NCBI GenBank assembly: GCA_023957475.1
Contig: JAMLHA010000002.1
Span: 96,465-160,464, forward strand
Direction of reading: 5' to 3'
DNA: 64,000 nucleotides
Origin: Crocinitomicaceae bacterium
GTDB lineage: Bacteria; Bacteroidota; Bacteroidia; Flavobacteriales_D; Crocinitomicaceae
Shown here: piece by piece, positions 7,711 through 16,412 of the stretch
How positions within the stretch are numbered: position 1 is the first letter of the stretch
Layout of the letters: each line of letters starts with the position of its first letter
The notes under the pieces: model-generated
The model's database searches: none
Told to the model about the DNA's origin: nothing
The model's input: only the letters and a program-made list of their open reading frames with translations
Program-made: the position numbers and the translations under genes

Positions 7711-8382
7711 ATGCTACTAGAAGAAAACATCAAAGGGTTGTGTTCAAAATTCGGATTGGATTTTGTTGCTTTTTTATCAGATTTTGGTATTGAAAATGTT
7801 CAAGAATTATCCATTTTTGATTTAAAAGCTATTGCCGAAGAATACGATGTGGATTTGTATGCTTTGTTGTTTAAACCATTATTTCCTGTTCAACATTTAA
7901 AAGATAAATTAAATAAAATTAAGTTATTGATACTAGATGTTGATGGTGTGATGACCGATGGAGGGATGTATTTTTCAGAAAATGGTGATCAAATAAAGAA
8001 ATTCAATACAAAAGATGGAATGGCAATCATTGGTCTTACTAAAAACAATTTCCAAGTAGCCATTATTTCATCAGGATTTGTATCCAATGCCGTTCAAAAA
8101 CGTGCAGATATGCTCGGAATTCAGAATTGCATTGTGTCAAGAGAAAATAAATTTGAAGTATTGAAAAGGCTATTGAATGATTTGAATTTAGAATTATCAG
8201 AAGTAGCCATGATTGGAGATGATATCAATGACATTGAAATTATGAAAAATTGTGCCATTGCAGCTTGTCCAAAAGATGCGGTACAAGAAGTAAAAGGATT
8301 TTGTCATATCGTTTTACAATCAAAAGGAGGTGAGGGATGTGTGAGAGAATTCATTGATTTACACCTAAATAAAATAAATTAG
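7711..8382 (+). CDS. KdsC-like HAD phosphatase with a helical N-terminal extension
   Basis: Residues about 70-223 form a small C0-type HAD phosphatase. Motif I is LLILDVDGVMTDG, motif II ISSGF, and motifs III/IV are K then MIGDDINDIEIM; GGEGCVREFID closes the fold as in KdsC, which dephosphorylates KDO-8-phosphate for lipopolysaccharide. The first 65 residues are an added helical segment (LSIFDLKAIAEEYDVDLYALL) that I do not recognise; plain KdsC starts near the DVDG strand. It is coupled to the DAHP synthase gene (3-base gap). The likely role is KDO formation; another sugar phosphate cannot be excluded. Confidence 0.75.
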   Translation: MLLEENIKGLCSKFGLDFVAFLSDFGIENVQELSIFDLKAIAEEYDVDLYALLFKPLFPVQHLKDKLNKIKLLILDVDGVMTDGGMYFSENGDQIKKFNTKDGMAIIGLTKNNFQVAIISSGFVSNAVQKRADMLGIQNCIVSRENKFEVLKRLLNDLNLELSEVAMIGDDINDIEIMKNCAIAACPKDAVQEVKGFCHIVLQSKGGEGCVREFIDLHLNKIN

Positions 8383-8409
8383 TTATATTTATAGACTCGA
8401 ATAATAGAA

Positions 8410-9642
8410 ATGAAACAAGTTAGATTAGGAATAATAAAGGAAGGAAAGGTGCCTCATGATTTTCGTGTTCCATTAACTCCAAAACAATGTAAAATTGTTG
8501 AAACAAAGTTTCCGGAAGTAAAAATCATTGTACAGCCTAGTCCATATCGCTGTTATTCCGATGAAGAATACAAAGAATTGGGTATCGAATTAAATGAAGA
8601 CTTGTCTTCTTGTGATATTATTATTGGTGTAAAAGAGGTAAATATTGAGGATTTAATCCCAAACAAAAAATTTATGTTCTTTTCGCACACCATGAAAAAG
8701 CAAGCCTACAATCAAAAGCTGATGAAAGCCATATTGGATAAAAAAATTCAGTTGATTGATTATGAGGCTTTAAAAGATAAAAACAACAAACGAATTATTG
8801 GTTTCGGACGTTATGCTGGAGTTGTTGGCACCTACAATGGCTTTTTAACATTGGGATTGAAATTGGGAACATACAATTTGAAACCAGCTAATTTATGTGA
8901 ACATAGAGAGGAATTAGAACAAGAATTGGTTAATGTGAAATTGCCTCAAAACACAAAGATCGTTGTTACCGGATGGGGTAGAGTAGGAAATGGTGCTAAA
9001 GAAATTTTGGATTTATTGCCGATTAAAGAAGTAAGTCCTCGTGAATATTTAGAGAATAGCTTTGATGAACCTGTTTATACACATTTGGATACAGAGGATT
9101 ATTACGCACCAATTGATGGAGGTGAGTTTGTGAAAGCAGATTTTTATAGCAAACCTGATACTTATAAGTCAATTTTAGCTAATTACATTAAGAAAGGAAC
9201 AACAATGTATATTCCTTGTCATTTTTGGAGTAACAAAGCACCTATTCTTATTTCTGAGGATTTATTGAGAACACCGAATCTTAAATTGCAAGTAATTGCG
9301 GATATTTCTTGCGATATAAAAGGGCCAATTGCAAGTACAATCAGACCAAGTAAGATTTCAGATCCTATTTATGGTTATGATCCTGTAACTGAATCAGAAA
9401 CTGATTTCAAAAAAGATGGCGTTATAGCTGTGATGGCAGTTGATAATTTGCCTTGTGAATTGCCAAAAGATGCTTCTGAAGATTTTGGTAATGAATTAAT
9501 CAAGCATGTTTTGCCAAGATTATTTAGAGAGGATCCTGATAATATTATATTTAGAGGTTCTGAAACCGATTTAAATGGGAATCTGACAACACATTTTTCT
9601 TATCTAGAAGATTACATTGCTGGAAGTGTTAAGCAATTCTAA
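8410..9642 (+). CDS. Saccharopine dehydrogenase-like NAD(P)-dependent oxidoreductase (AlaDH/PNT family)
   Basis: A 410-residue member of the alanine dehydrogenase/transhydrogenase superfamily. The N-terminus RLGIIKEGKVPHDFRVPLTP is the substrate-domain opener with the conserved Arg and Lys. FFSHTMKKQAYN and the IDYE stretch match lysine-forming saccharopine dehydrogenases. IVVTGWGRVGNGAKEIL near residue 182 is the nucleotide-binding Rossmann loop, and ADISCDIKGPI near 298 is the conserved C-terminal signature. Proposed reaction: reversible saccharopine to lysine plus 2-oxoglutarate, or a related amino-acid dehydrogenation. No other lysine gene is adjacent. Confidence 0.75.
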   Translation: MKQVRLGIIKEGKVPHDFRVPLTPKQCKIVETKFPEVKIIVQPSPYRCYSDEEYKELGIELNEDLSSCDIIIGVKEVNIEDLIPNKKFMFFSHTMKKQAYNQKLMKAILDKKIQLIDYEALKDKNNKRIIGFGRYAGVVGTYNGFLTLGLKLGTYNLKPANLCEHREELEQELVNVKLPQNTKIVVTGWGRVGNGAKEILDLLPIKEVSPREYLENSFDEPVYTHLDTEDYYAPIDGGEFVKADFYSKPDTYKSILANYIKKGTTMYIPCHFWSNKAPILISEDLLRTPNLKLQVIADISCDIKGPIASTIRPSKISDPIYGYDPVTESETDFKKDGVIAVMAVDNLPCELPKDASEDFGNELIKHVLPRLFREDPDNIIFRGSETDLNGNLTTHFSYLEDYIAGSVKQF

Positions 9643-9659
9643 AAATTAACCTTTTTAGC

Positions 9660-10850
9660 ATGAAAACGAACCTCTTTTACAAACCGACTTTTACGCTAGT
9701 GATTTTGTTCATTATTGCTACTATGACTCAATTTGTTGCATTTTCACAAACAACGGTAATTGATTCAATTCTATTAGATGGACTCCAAAGGAGCTATCGG
9801 TTATATGTGCCTTCTATCTACAATTCAACAAGTGCAGATAGACCACTGGTGATAAATATGCATGGTTATACGAGTAACGCAACTCAACAAGAACAATATA
9901 CCAAGTTCTCGCCGATTGCAGATACAGCTAATTTTTTGGTTGTTTATCCTCAGGGAACGTATATCCCAAGTACAACAGACTCCTATTGGAATGCAAACTT
10001 TTATCCAACAGGAGTAGATGACATTCAATTTATTTCAAACTTGATTGATACTTTAGTTGCCAATTATCGCATAGATGTCAATCGAATTTATGCAACAGGT
10101 TTTAGTAATGGTGGTTTTATGAGTCATACACTTGCGTGTGAATTGAGTGATAAAATTGCTGCAATAGCTTCTGTTTCGGGTACCATGGCTATTTATACGC
10201 AATATGGTGTCAATGGAAGTTTGTGCAACCCAACTCGACCAGTTCCTGTGATGCAAATCCACGGAGATGCAGATAATGTTGTTCCTTATAATGGAGGGGC
10301 AAGTATCAACCTACAAATAGCACCAGTAGATTCCGTTTTGAATTTTTGGATACATCATAATAACTGCAATTCAACTCCAAGTGTGGATAATATTCCAGAT
10401 ATTGATACATGGGACAATTGTACTGCAACCCATTATTTATGGAATGGGGGTGATTTAGGTGTAACCATTGAATTGTATCGAATTAATTTAGGAGGGCATA
10501 CTTGGCCTGGTTCTTTTCCAATAAATATTTGGGAAGCAACCAATCAAGATATGAATGCACCTAAAGAAATCTGGCGATTTTTTAACAGTCACCAACTTGG
10601 AGGAACTGATGCTGGATTAACTAGCGTCAATAAAGATCATTTTACTATAGATGTGTATCCAAATCCTACTAAAGATGTATTGTATATAAAAACAACTGTG
10701 AAAACGAATATAACAATTCAAGATGTGTGTGGAAAGACAGTCTTAAATGGAACAAATAACACTGTTTTAGATGTAAGTCATCTTGAATCGGGTGTATATT
10801 TTGTAGTGGATTTGTTGAACAATAGTAAAGTTAAATTCATTAAGGAATAG
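9660..10850 (+). CDS. Secreted PHB-depolymerase/feruloyl-esterase-like hydrolase with T9SS type A tail
   Basis: An exported esterase of 396 residues. A signal peptide covers about 1-30 (ends VAFSQ). The catalytic domain is an alpha/beta hydrolase of the LpqC/polyhydroxybutyrate-depolymerase group: PLVINMHGYTSNA, nucleophile Ser149 in GFSNGGFM, the acid in HGDADNVVPY (Asp203 or 205), and His280 in GGHTWPG. Residues about 325-396 are a type A T9SS sorting domain (VYPNPTKDVLYIK near the start, SGVYFV near the end), so the protein crosses the outer membrane by type IX secretion. The natural ester is unknown. Confidence 0.85.
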   Translation: MKTNLFYKPTFTLVILFIIATMTQFVAFSQTTVIDSILLDGLQRSYRLYVPSIYNSTSADRPLVINMHGYTSNATQQEQYTKFSPIADTANFLVVYPQGTYIPSTTDSYWNANFYPTGVDDIQFISNLIDTLVANYRIDVNRIYATGFSNGGFMSHTLACELSDKIAAIASVSGTMAIYTQYGVNGSLCNPTRPVPVMQIHGDADNVVPYNGGASINLQIAPVDSVLNFWIHHNNCNSTPSVDNIPDIDTWDNCTATHYLWNGGDLGVTIELYRINLGGHTWPGSFPINIWEATNQDMNAPKEIWRFFNSHQLGGTDAGLTSVNKDHFTIDVYPNPTKDVLYIKTTVKTNITIQDVCGKTVLNGTNNTVLDVSHLESGVYFVVDLLNNSKVKFIKE

Positions 10851-10888
10851 CGTTTTTATCGATTGTTTACTTATAGAAGAGAACCTTC

Positions 10889-12286
10889 ATGATAGAAAAA
10901 GGAAATAAAAAGACAATAAAAGGTTGGATATTTTATGATTGGGCTAATTCGGTTTATAATTTAGTTATATCTTCAGCTATCTTTCCTATTTTTTATGACA
11001 ATGTAACGACGAGAGCTTTTCTCGATAATTACAATGCAGAAAATGGTTTGAGTCTCACAAAAGTACCTGATGATGTAAATGTGGTTGTGAGCATTTTTGG
11101 CACTCATTTATCTCCCTCTGTATTGATGTCATTTACTTTGTCAATCTCCTTTTTAGTGGTTTCCATACTATCTCCAATGTTATCAGGAATTGCTGATGTA
11201 ACAGGTTCAAAAAAGCGTTTTATGCAATTTTTTTGTTACCTAGGGGCATTGTCGTGTATTTCATTGTACTGGTTTGGTAAAGCACCATTTGAAATTGGAA
11301 TGTTGTCCGTTTTTCTGGCAAGTATTGGGTTTTGGAATAGTTTGGTTTTTTACAATGCTTTTCTACCAGAGATAGCAGCACCAGAAGAACATGATAAAAT
11401 CTCTGCAAGTGGTTATACTATGGGGTATTTAGGAAGCATGATTTTACTTGTGATATGCCTTGCTATTATAATGGGGATTGGTGATAAATATACCAGTCTA
11501 AGTTTTATTCTTGTAGGTATTTGGTGGGTTTCTTTTAGTCAGATTTCATTTCGAGTTTTACCCAATAATGTGTATAATAAACAGAAGACTTCAAATAAGT
11601 TAATGAAAGGATTTTCTGAACTTAAAGCCGTTATGTCAGAATTTAGAGGCTTAAAGAAACTTAAAAGATACCTGTTGTCTTTCTTCTTTTTCAATACAGG
11701 TGTGCAAACAGTTATGTTGATGGCTGTACTGTATGCAAAGAGAGAAATTTTTTCAGGAGAATACGAAGATCAAGCAACTACAGGGTTAATTTTAGCCATT
11801 CTTTTAATTCAATTATTGGGAGCATTAGGTGCATATATTCTATCTCGTGTTTCTAATTTTATTGGAAACATTAAATCATTAATTATTTCGGTTACTATTT
11901 GGGTGGCGCTTTGTATATGGGCCTATTTTATTAAAACGCCAATGGAATTCTATTATTTGGCTTCTGGAGTAGGTTTGGTAATGGGTGGTACTCAATCTTT
12001 AGCAAGATCAACTTATTCAAAATTTTTACCTAAAACGGAGAATCATGCATCTTATTTTTCTTTTTATGATGTGACCGAAAAAGTTGGTATAGTTTTTGGT
12101 ACTTTATTCTTTGGGTTGATGGAATATTTGACAGATGATTTGCGTTCGTCTATCTTGTCAGTAATTTTCTTCTTTTCAATTGGTTTACTTCTACTTTTGT
12201 TTGTTCCGAAGGAGGAGGACAAAGAAGAAACGGACTTTGATAAACAATTAACGCAGGATAATCCTGTATTGGATTATTTGTCGTAA
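10889..12286 (+). CDS. MFS transporter, UMF1/Atg22-like
   Basis: A 465-residue inner-membrane protein with about 12 hydrophobic helices. The opening KGWIFYDWANSVYNLVI is the hallmark of the UMF1 family, related to the yeast vacuolar effluxer Atg22. ARSTYSKFLPKTENHASYFSFYDVTEKVG in helix 10-11 is also typical. Substrates of bacterial members are poorly known; amino-acid export is a guess from yeast. The following regulator begins 13 bases after the stop and may be co-transcribed. Confidence 0.8.
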   Translation: MIEKGNKKTIKGWIFYDWANSVYNLVISSAIFPIFYDNVTTRAFLDNYNAENGLSLTKVPDDVNVVVSIFGTHLSPSVLMSFTLSISFLVVSILSPMLSGIADVTGSKKRFMQFFCYLGALSCISLYWFGKAPFEIGMLSVFLASIGFWNSLVFYNAFLPEIAAPEEHDKISASGYTMGYLGSMILLVICLAIIMGIGDKYTSLSFILVGIWWVSFSQISFRVLPNNVYNKQKTSNKLMKGFSELKAVMSEFRGLKKLKRYLLSFFFFNTGVQTVMLMAVLYAKREIFSGEYEDQATTGLILAILLIQLLGALGAYILSRVSNFIGNIKSLIISVTIWVALCIWAYFIKTPMEFYYLASGVGLVMGGTQSLARSTYSKFLPKTENHASYFSFYDVTEKVGIVFGTLFFGLMEYLTDDLRSSILSVIFFFSIGLLLLLFVPKEEDKEETDFDKQLTQDNPVLDYLS

Positions 12287-12298
12287 ATTTAACCTGCG

Positions 12299-12865
12299 AT
12301 GAAGGAAGAATTAGCAATAAAAAACATGGTTTGTGATCGATGTATCATGGCTGTCAAAAATGAATTAGACCATTTGGCTATTGATTATTCAGCTGTTACC
12401 TTAGGAAAAGTATCTTTAATAAAACCCATTTCTGAAGAACAAAAGGACGTATTAAGTGCTAATTTAACTAAAATTGGTTTTGAATTATTAGCAGATAAAA
12501 GAGGACAATTGGTTGAAAAAGTTAAAAATTTAATCATTGATTTAATTCATCACAATAAAAAGCCCTTACAGGTGAATTTATCTGATTATATTAGTAAAGA
12601 ATTGAACATGGATTACAGCTCTATTAGTAAATTGTTTTCTGATATTGAATCAACAACAATTGAAAAATTTGTAATAGCGCAAAAAATTGAAAGAGTTAAA
12701 GAATTGATTAGTTACAATGAATTAAATTTAAGTGAAATCGCTATTGATTTACATTATTCTAGTGTAGCTCATTTAAGTAGTCAATTTAAAAAGATAACTG
12801 GGATAACACCTTCTGAGTATAAAAATCAATTAATAAAGAATCGAATACCGTTAAGTGATATTTAA
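12299..12865 (+). CDS. AraC-type regulator with N-terminal heavy-metal-associated-like domain
   Basis: 188 residues. Residues 1-65 resemble an HMA metal-binding fold: KNMVCDRCIMAVKNEL has the M-x-C-x-x-C metal loop and the GFELL strand closes the domain. Residues about 85-180 form an AraC HTH pair: LSEIAIDLHYSSVAHLSSQFKKITGITPSEYK is the conserved second helix-turn-helix. The domain order suggests a regulator that senses a soft metal such as Cu(I), or a thiol/redox signal, with the CxxC. No metal pump lies next to it, so its targets are unknown. It ends 6 bases from the convergent oxidoreductase gene. Confidence 0.8.
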   Translation: MKEELAIKNMVCDRCIMAVKNELDHLAIDYSAVTLGKVSLIKPISEEQKDVLSANLTKIGFELLADKRGQLVEKVKNLIIDLIHHNKKPLQVNLSDYISKELNMDYSSISKLFSDIESTTIEKFVIAQKIERVKELISYNELNLSEIAIDLHYSSVAHLSSQFKKITGITPSEYKNQLIKNRIPLSDI

Positions 12866-12871
12866 TGGAAA

Positions 12872-14575
12872 TCAGTCATTGTTTCCTCTTTTTTTAGCAG
12901 TTTTTTCTGCTGGAGTTGGTTTTCTAACCCAATTATTTGAATAAGGCACTAAAAAAAATGTTTTTTCAATAGTTTCAATAGTTACTGTTCCATCCATATA
13001 TCCTGCTAATAATTTAAAAGCTGGCTTGTTTTCTCTTTTTAACACCAATAAAGTTGAGTTTAGAGCTGCTTTAACGGCAATAGGAATTCCACCACCTAAC
13101 TCTGCCCAATGACCACTTTGGAATACATTTTTAAGGGGAGTTTTGTATTGGGCTACTTTTGCTTGCATATTTTTTTTGCCCGGACGAGTACCCATCATAG
13201 AGCCATTTCTATTTCCTGTATATCTGTAATGAGTTATTGGTGTTGCAATGTCTAAGTAAAGAATATGAGATTGAATATCAATATTTAATTTCTTTTCTAT
13301 TCGTTCAATAATAATCGAAGCTACTTGTTTTTTATTTTCTTTGTATGCTTCACCTCTTTTAAATGTATTATTGTTCTGTTCTGTTTCCCAATAATTATAT
13401 TGGTCAAAATAAGAAGGGATAAATATAGTTAATGTCCCTTGACCCGAAGGTGCTAGACTTTTGTCACGAACAGATCCAGACATAATATGGATACCACAGG
13501 TTTGAGGATTGCCATCACTGTATGCCTTTCTGCTAAGATTATTATCGGCAATAAAATACATAGATTCATCAAAGCCTAAACTTTCGCCTGAACAATCCAA
13601 TGCAATAGAAATTGTAAATGCAGAAGCATAAATTTCGGATTGTTCTATTTTAGCTAAAAAATGTTGTGAATATTTACTTTTAGGGAGCAACTGGTCATAT
13701 AAGAAATGGGCATCACAAGCGGCAATTATATACTTACATGAAATGTTTTTGGATTCATTTTTGTGTATATATTCTATTCCTGTAGCAAATTCATTATTTG
13801 TACTAATTGATTGAACTTTAGATTGATAATGGATGGTGGCATGACATTCATAGCAAACATGTTCTAACCACTCAGCAAAGGTCTGACTCCCACCTTCAGG
13901 AGGCAATTGATAATCTTGAATATATGCCCATCCGATTGGAATTAAGCACGACAAAAGATCTGGTTCTGATTTGAATAGATTTAGTAATTTAGGATTTGAA
14001 AAGTATTTTTTTAATCCCAATTCTACTTTGTCACTAGAGTACGAAATATGAGGAATAAAAGGAGAAACAAATTGCAACATTTTTAGACCCCTACTGGCTT
14101 TTTCAAACGCTCCCATAGTTGAGAGATTTCTATTGATATTTCTGAATTTTTTAAATGATTTACCAATTTTTTTTGCGTTGTTAATGAATTGCTCTATACC
14201 ATCTTTATCTTCTGGAAAATCAGTTATCAATTTTTTTTGAAAAGATTCAATATCAGTTGTTAAATCAATGCTATAATCGTCTGAAATTATTTTTTTTATT
14301 AGGTGTTGAGTTTTTGTCTTCGGAAAATCTGTTCCAATCAATCTAAAAGCTTGAGAAACCAAACCATCGTTACCGCATTGGTTGAGCCAATGTATTGCTG
14401 AATCGAATCGAAAGTCCATACGGTTAAACCCCGCAATATATCCACCTGGACGTGCGTCCATTTCCAAAATACAAACCTTGTATCCTAAACGACTAAATAA
14501 AGCACCAGAAGTTAGACCGCTAATTCCAGCGCCAATTATTACAATATCGTAGTTGGTCGTTGTTAATTGATTCAA
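12872..14575 (-). CDS. FAD-dependent oxidoreductase of the CrtI/CrtISO/retinol-saturase group
   Basis: A 567-residue flavoprotein. The N-terminal dinucleotide motif reads DIVIIGAGISGLTSGALFSRLGYKV followed by E-x-D-x-RPGGYIAGF, as in phytoene desaturase and carotenoid isomerase/retinol saturase relatives. GGIPIAVKAALNSTLLV near the C-terminus is the second FAD signature. Members act on polyenes or other hydrophobic substrates at the membrane. No other carotenoid gene is present nearby, so the exact substrate is not known. The last 20 residues are basic (KKRGNND). It is convergent with the AraC gene. Confidence 0.75.
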   Translation of the reverse strand: MNQLTTTNYDIVIIGAGISGLTSGALFSRLGYKVCILEMDARPGGYIAGFNRMDFRFDSAIHWLNQCGNDGLVSQAFRLIGTDFPKTKTQHLIKKIISDDYSIDLTTDIESFQKKLITDFPEDKDGIEQFINNAKKIGKSFKKFRNINRNLSTMGAFEKASRGLKMLQFVSPFIPHISYSSDKVELGLKKYFSNPKLLNLFKSEPDLLSCLIPIGWAYIQDYQLPPEGGSQTFAEWLEHVCYECHATIHYQSKVQSISTNNEFATGIEYIHKNESKNISCKYIIAACDAHFLYDQLLPKSKYSQHFLAKIEQSEIYASAFTISIALDCSGESLGFDESMYFIADNNLSRKAYSDGNPQTCGIHIMSGSVRDKSLAPSGQGTLTIFIPSYFDQYNYWETEQNNNTFKRGEAYKENKKQVASIIIERIEKKLNIDIQSHILYLDIATPITHYRYTGNRNGSMMGTRPGKKNMQAKVAQYKTPLKNVFQSGHWAELGGGIPIAVKAALNSTLLVLKRENKPAFKLLAGYMDGTVTIETIEKTFFLVPYSNNWVRKPTPAEKTAKKRGNND

Positions 14576-14674
14576 ATTTTAAATTTTAAATTGCTTTCGT
14601 AAAAATAGAATGAACATTTCGCTTTATTTGCTTAAGTATGTTAAAAAAAAGTAAAAAAAGTTAATTTGTATAGT

Positions 14675-15064
14675 TTATTTTTTTTCTAATTGTTTAAATT
14701 TTAATGAAATAGAATTTACACAATAGCGCAAACCAGTAGTTGTTGGGCCATCGTTAAAAGCATGTCCTAAATGACCTCCACAGTTCTTGCAAGTAATTTC
14801 TATTCTTGACATTCCATGTGAATAATCGGGTGCTTCTTCAATTTTCCCTTCAATTGAGTTATCAAAGCTTGGCCATCCACAACTTGACGAGAATTTATGT
14901 TTACTAATAAACAAACGTTCGCCACATCCTGCACAAACATATTCACCGTCTTCAAAAAAGTTGTTGTAAATACCGGAAAAGGGACGTTCTGTCCCCTTTC
15001 TTCGTAATATTTGATATTGCTCAGGAGTTAATTTCTTCTCCCAGTCAGATTCAGTTAGATGCAT
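14675..15064 (-). CDS. msrB: Peptide-methionine (R)-S-oxide reductase
   Basis: Repairs the R-epimer of oxidised methionine in proteins. 129 residues, a full single MsrB domain. Two zinc CxxC pairs are present (CAGCG and CKNCG), with HKFSSSCGWPSFD and GHAFNDGP in between, and the catalytic Cys in RYCVNS near residue 118. There is no signal peptide, so it is cytoplasmic. Its start overlaps the stop of the upstream lipoprotein gene (TAATG), showing translational coupling. Confidence 0.95.
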   Translation of the reverse strand: MHLTESDWEKKLTPEQYQILRRKGTERPFSGIYNNFFEDGEYVCAGCGERLFISKHKFSSSCGWPSFDNSIEGKIEEAPDYSHGMSRIEITCKNCGGHLGHAFNDGPTTTGLRYCVNSISLKFKQLEKK

Positions 15065-15465
15065 TATTTCTTTTTTCTTTCAATCGTTTGGTTTGAATTT
15101 TCATTCAATGCATCGTGTATGTTTTCTTTCGCTTTTTCTTCTATTTTCTTTTGTCTTCCTTCAGAAGAAATAGTTTGAGTTGAGTTGTTTTTGACAGCAT
15201 CATTAATAGCTTTCTTAACCTCTTCTTCAGTCTTTTCTACTTTTTGTGTTACTGTTTTTTTACTAGCTTCAGAAGCTTGTGTGTTTTCAGTAGATGTTAC
15301 TTCATCGACTACTTGTTCACCAGTGTCTGCAGCATCTTCAGTTGTGTCTATAACAATTTCTTCTGTAGAAGTTTCTGGGGAATGCTCTTCGTTGTTATTA
15401 TTAGATGAACAACTAGCTAAAATAAATGCTCCTAGAGCAACAATAGATAAAAATTTTAATTTCAT
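15064..15465 (-). CDS. Hypothetical low-complexity lipoprotein
   Basis: 133 residues with a lipoprotein signal peptide (LSIVALGAFILASCSS, Cys19). The mature part is acidic then charged: a Glu/Thr-rich stretch followed by Lys/Glu-rich repeats with two similar units (KNNSTQTISSEGRQKKIEEK and NENSNQTIERKKK). I recognise no domain. It is coupled to msrB by the TAATG overlap. Its biased composition suggests an extended periplasmic or surface-anchored linker. Confidence 0.65.
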   Translation of the reverse strand: MKLKFLSIVALGAFILASCSSNNNNEEHSPETSTEEIVIDTTEDAADTGEQVVDEVTSTENTQASEASKKTVTQKVEKTEEEVKKAINDAVKNNSTQTISSEGRQKKIEEKAKENIHDALNENSNQTIERKKK

Positions 15466-15537
15466 ATAAGGTATATTAATGTTAAAACGTTTAGCAATAT
15501 TAATTTAATTTATTCAATTTAAGAAATTTTGGATAAA

Positions 15538-16101
15538 TTAAAATGTATAAATTTTTTTAGTAGTGATACAAAAATGTAAAGAAATATCGGTTTCGTCTCT
15601 ATCTTCAATGGTTTCAATTGCGTCAAAGTAAGACAAGCCAATGAAAATACAATCCTTTTTGCACTGTTTTAAGAAGCGATCGTAGAATCCTTTGCCATAC
15701 CCTACACGATAACCTTTTCTATCAAAGCATAATAAAGGTACTAAGACCACATCAATTGATTGCTCATTGATTTCTTCTCCATAGGTAGGTTCAGGGATAT
15801 CGAATTTGTTTTTTTTTAGTTGATCCTCATCTTCAAATACGATATGCTTCATTGTATTGGATGAAAAATCAGCAACGGGTAAAACAAATTGTATATTTAA
15901 TACTTCTTTTAATTCTAATAGAGGAGAGGTGTTTATTTCTTTTTTAGAAGAAATAGGAAGAAAAATACTAATAATCTTATTGGATAAATCAAATTGATCT
16001 ACCAATAATTCTAAAATAAGATTTGATTTTTCTTCAATATCCGTGTCAGAAAGTTGCTTCCTCTTGTCTAAAAATACTTTCCTACATACTGATTTAATCA
16101 T
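15538..16101 (-). CDS. 5-formyltetrahydrofolate cyclo-ligase
   Basis: ATP-dependent conversion of 5-formyl-THF to 5,10-methenyl-THF. 187 residues, the family norm. Motifs: an N-terminal KRKQLSDTDI segment, the IFLPISSKKEINT substrate loop, VVLVPLLCFDRKGYRVGYGKGFYDRFL carrying the ATP-binding GYGKGFYDR signature near residue 131, and GLSYF. It overlaps the ybaB-type gene upstream by 4 bases, so the two form an operon downstream of guaB. Confidence 0.9.
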   Translation of the reverse strand: MIKSVCRKVFLDKRKQLSDTDIEEKSNLILELLVDQFDLSNKIISIFLPISSKKEINTSPLLELKEVLNIQFVLPVADFSSNTMKHIVFEDEDQLKKNKFDIPEPTYGEEINEQSIDVVLVPLLCFDRKGYRVGYGKGFYDRFLKQCKKDCIFIGLSYFDAIETIEDRDETDISLHFCITTKKIYTF

Positions 16102-16397
16102 AATCCAGGGAACATGCTTTTTGCAGAACTCATAACTTCTTGCTCATTTACGTTATTCGCTTTTTCTATAGCTTTGTTAAGAGCAACGGCTATTAAATCT
16201 TCTAAATCTTCTTTTGACATCTGTGTGTGATCGGTATTGATAGAAATGGATTTAAGATTTCTATTACCAGTTAATTCTATGCGAATTAATCCATCACCAG
16301 CTTCGCCTTCAACAATGATTGAGTCAAGACGTTTTTTACTATCTTCTGCAAGGTTTTTCATTGCATTAAGCTTGTCCAACATACCAGAACCAAACAT
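16098..16397 (-). CDS. YbaB/EbfC nucleoid-associated protein
   Basis: A 99-residue small DNA-binding protein of the YbaB/EbfC family. The order helix (MLDKLNAMKNLAEDSKKRL), two strands with GDGLIRIELTGNRNLKSISI, then helix (KEDLEDLIAVALNKAIEKAN) fits the dimer fold. It is classically next to recR/dnaX, but here it lies between guaB and the folate cyclo-ligase, overlapping the latter by 4 bases. It may bridge DNA; no specific target is visible. Confidence 0.85.
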   Translation of the reverse strand: MFGSGMLDKLNAMKNLAEDSKKRLDSIIVEGEAGDGLIRIELTGNRNLKSISINTDHTQMSKEDLEDLIAVALNKAIEKANNVNEQEVMSSAKSMFPGL

Positions 16398-16412
16398 TTT
16401 TTCAAGTTTTAT

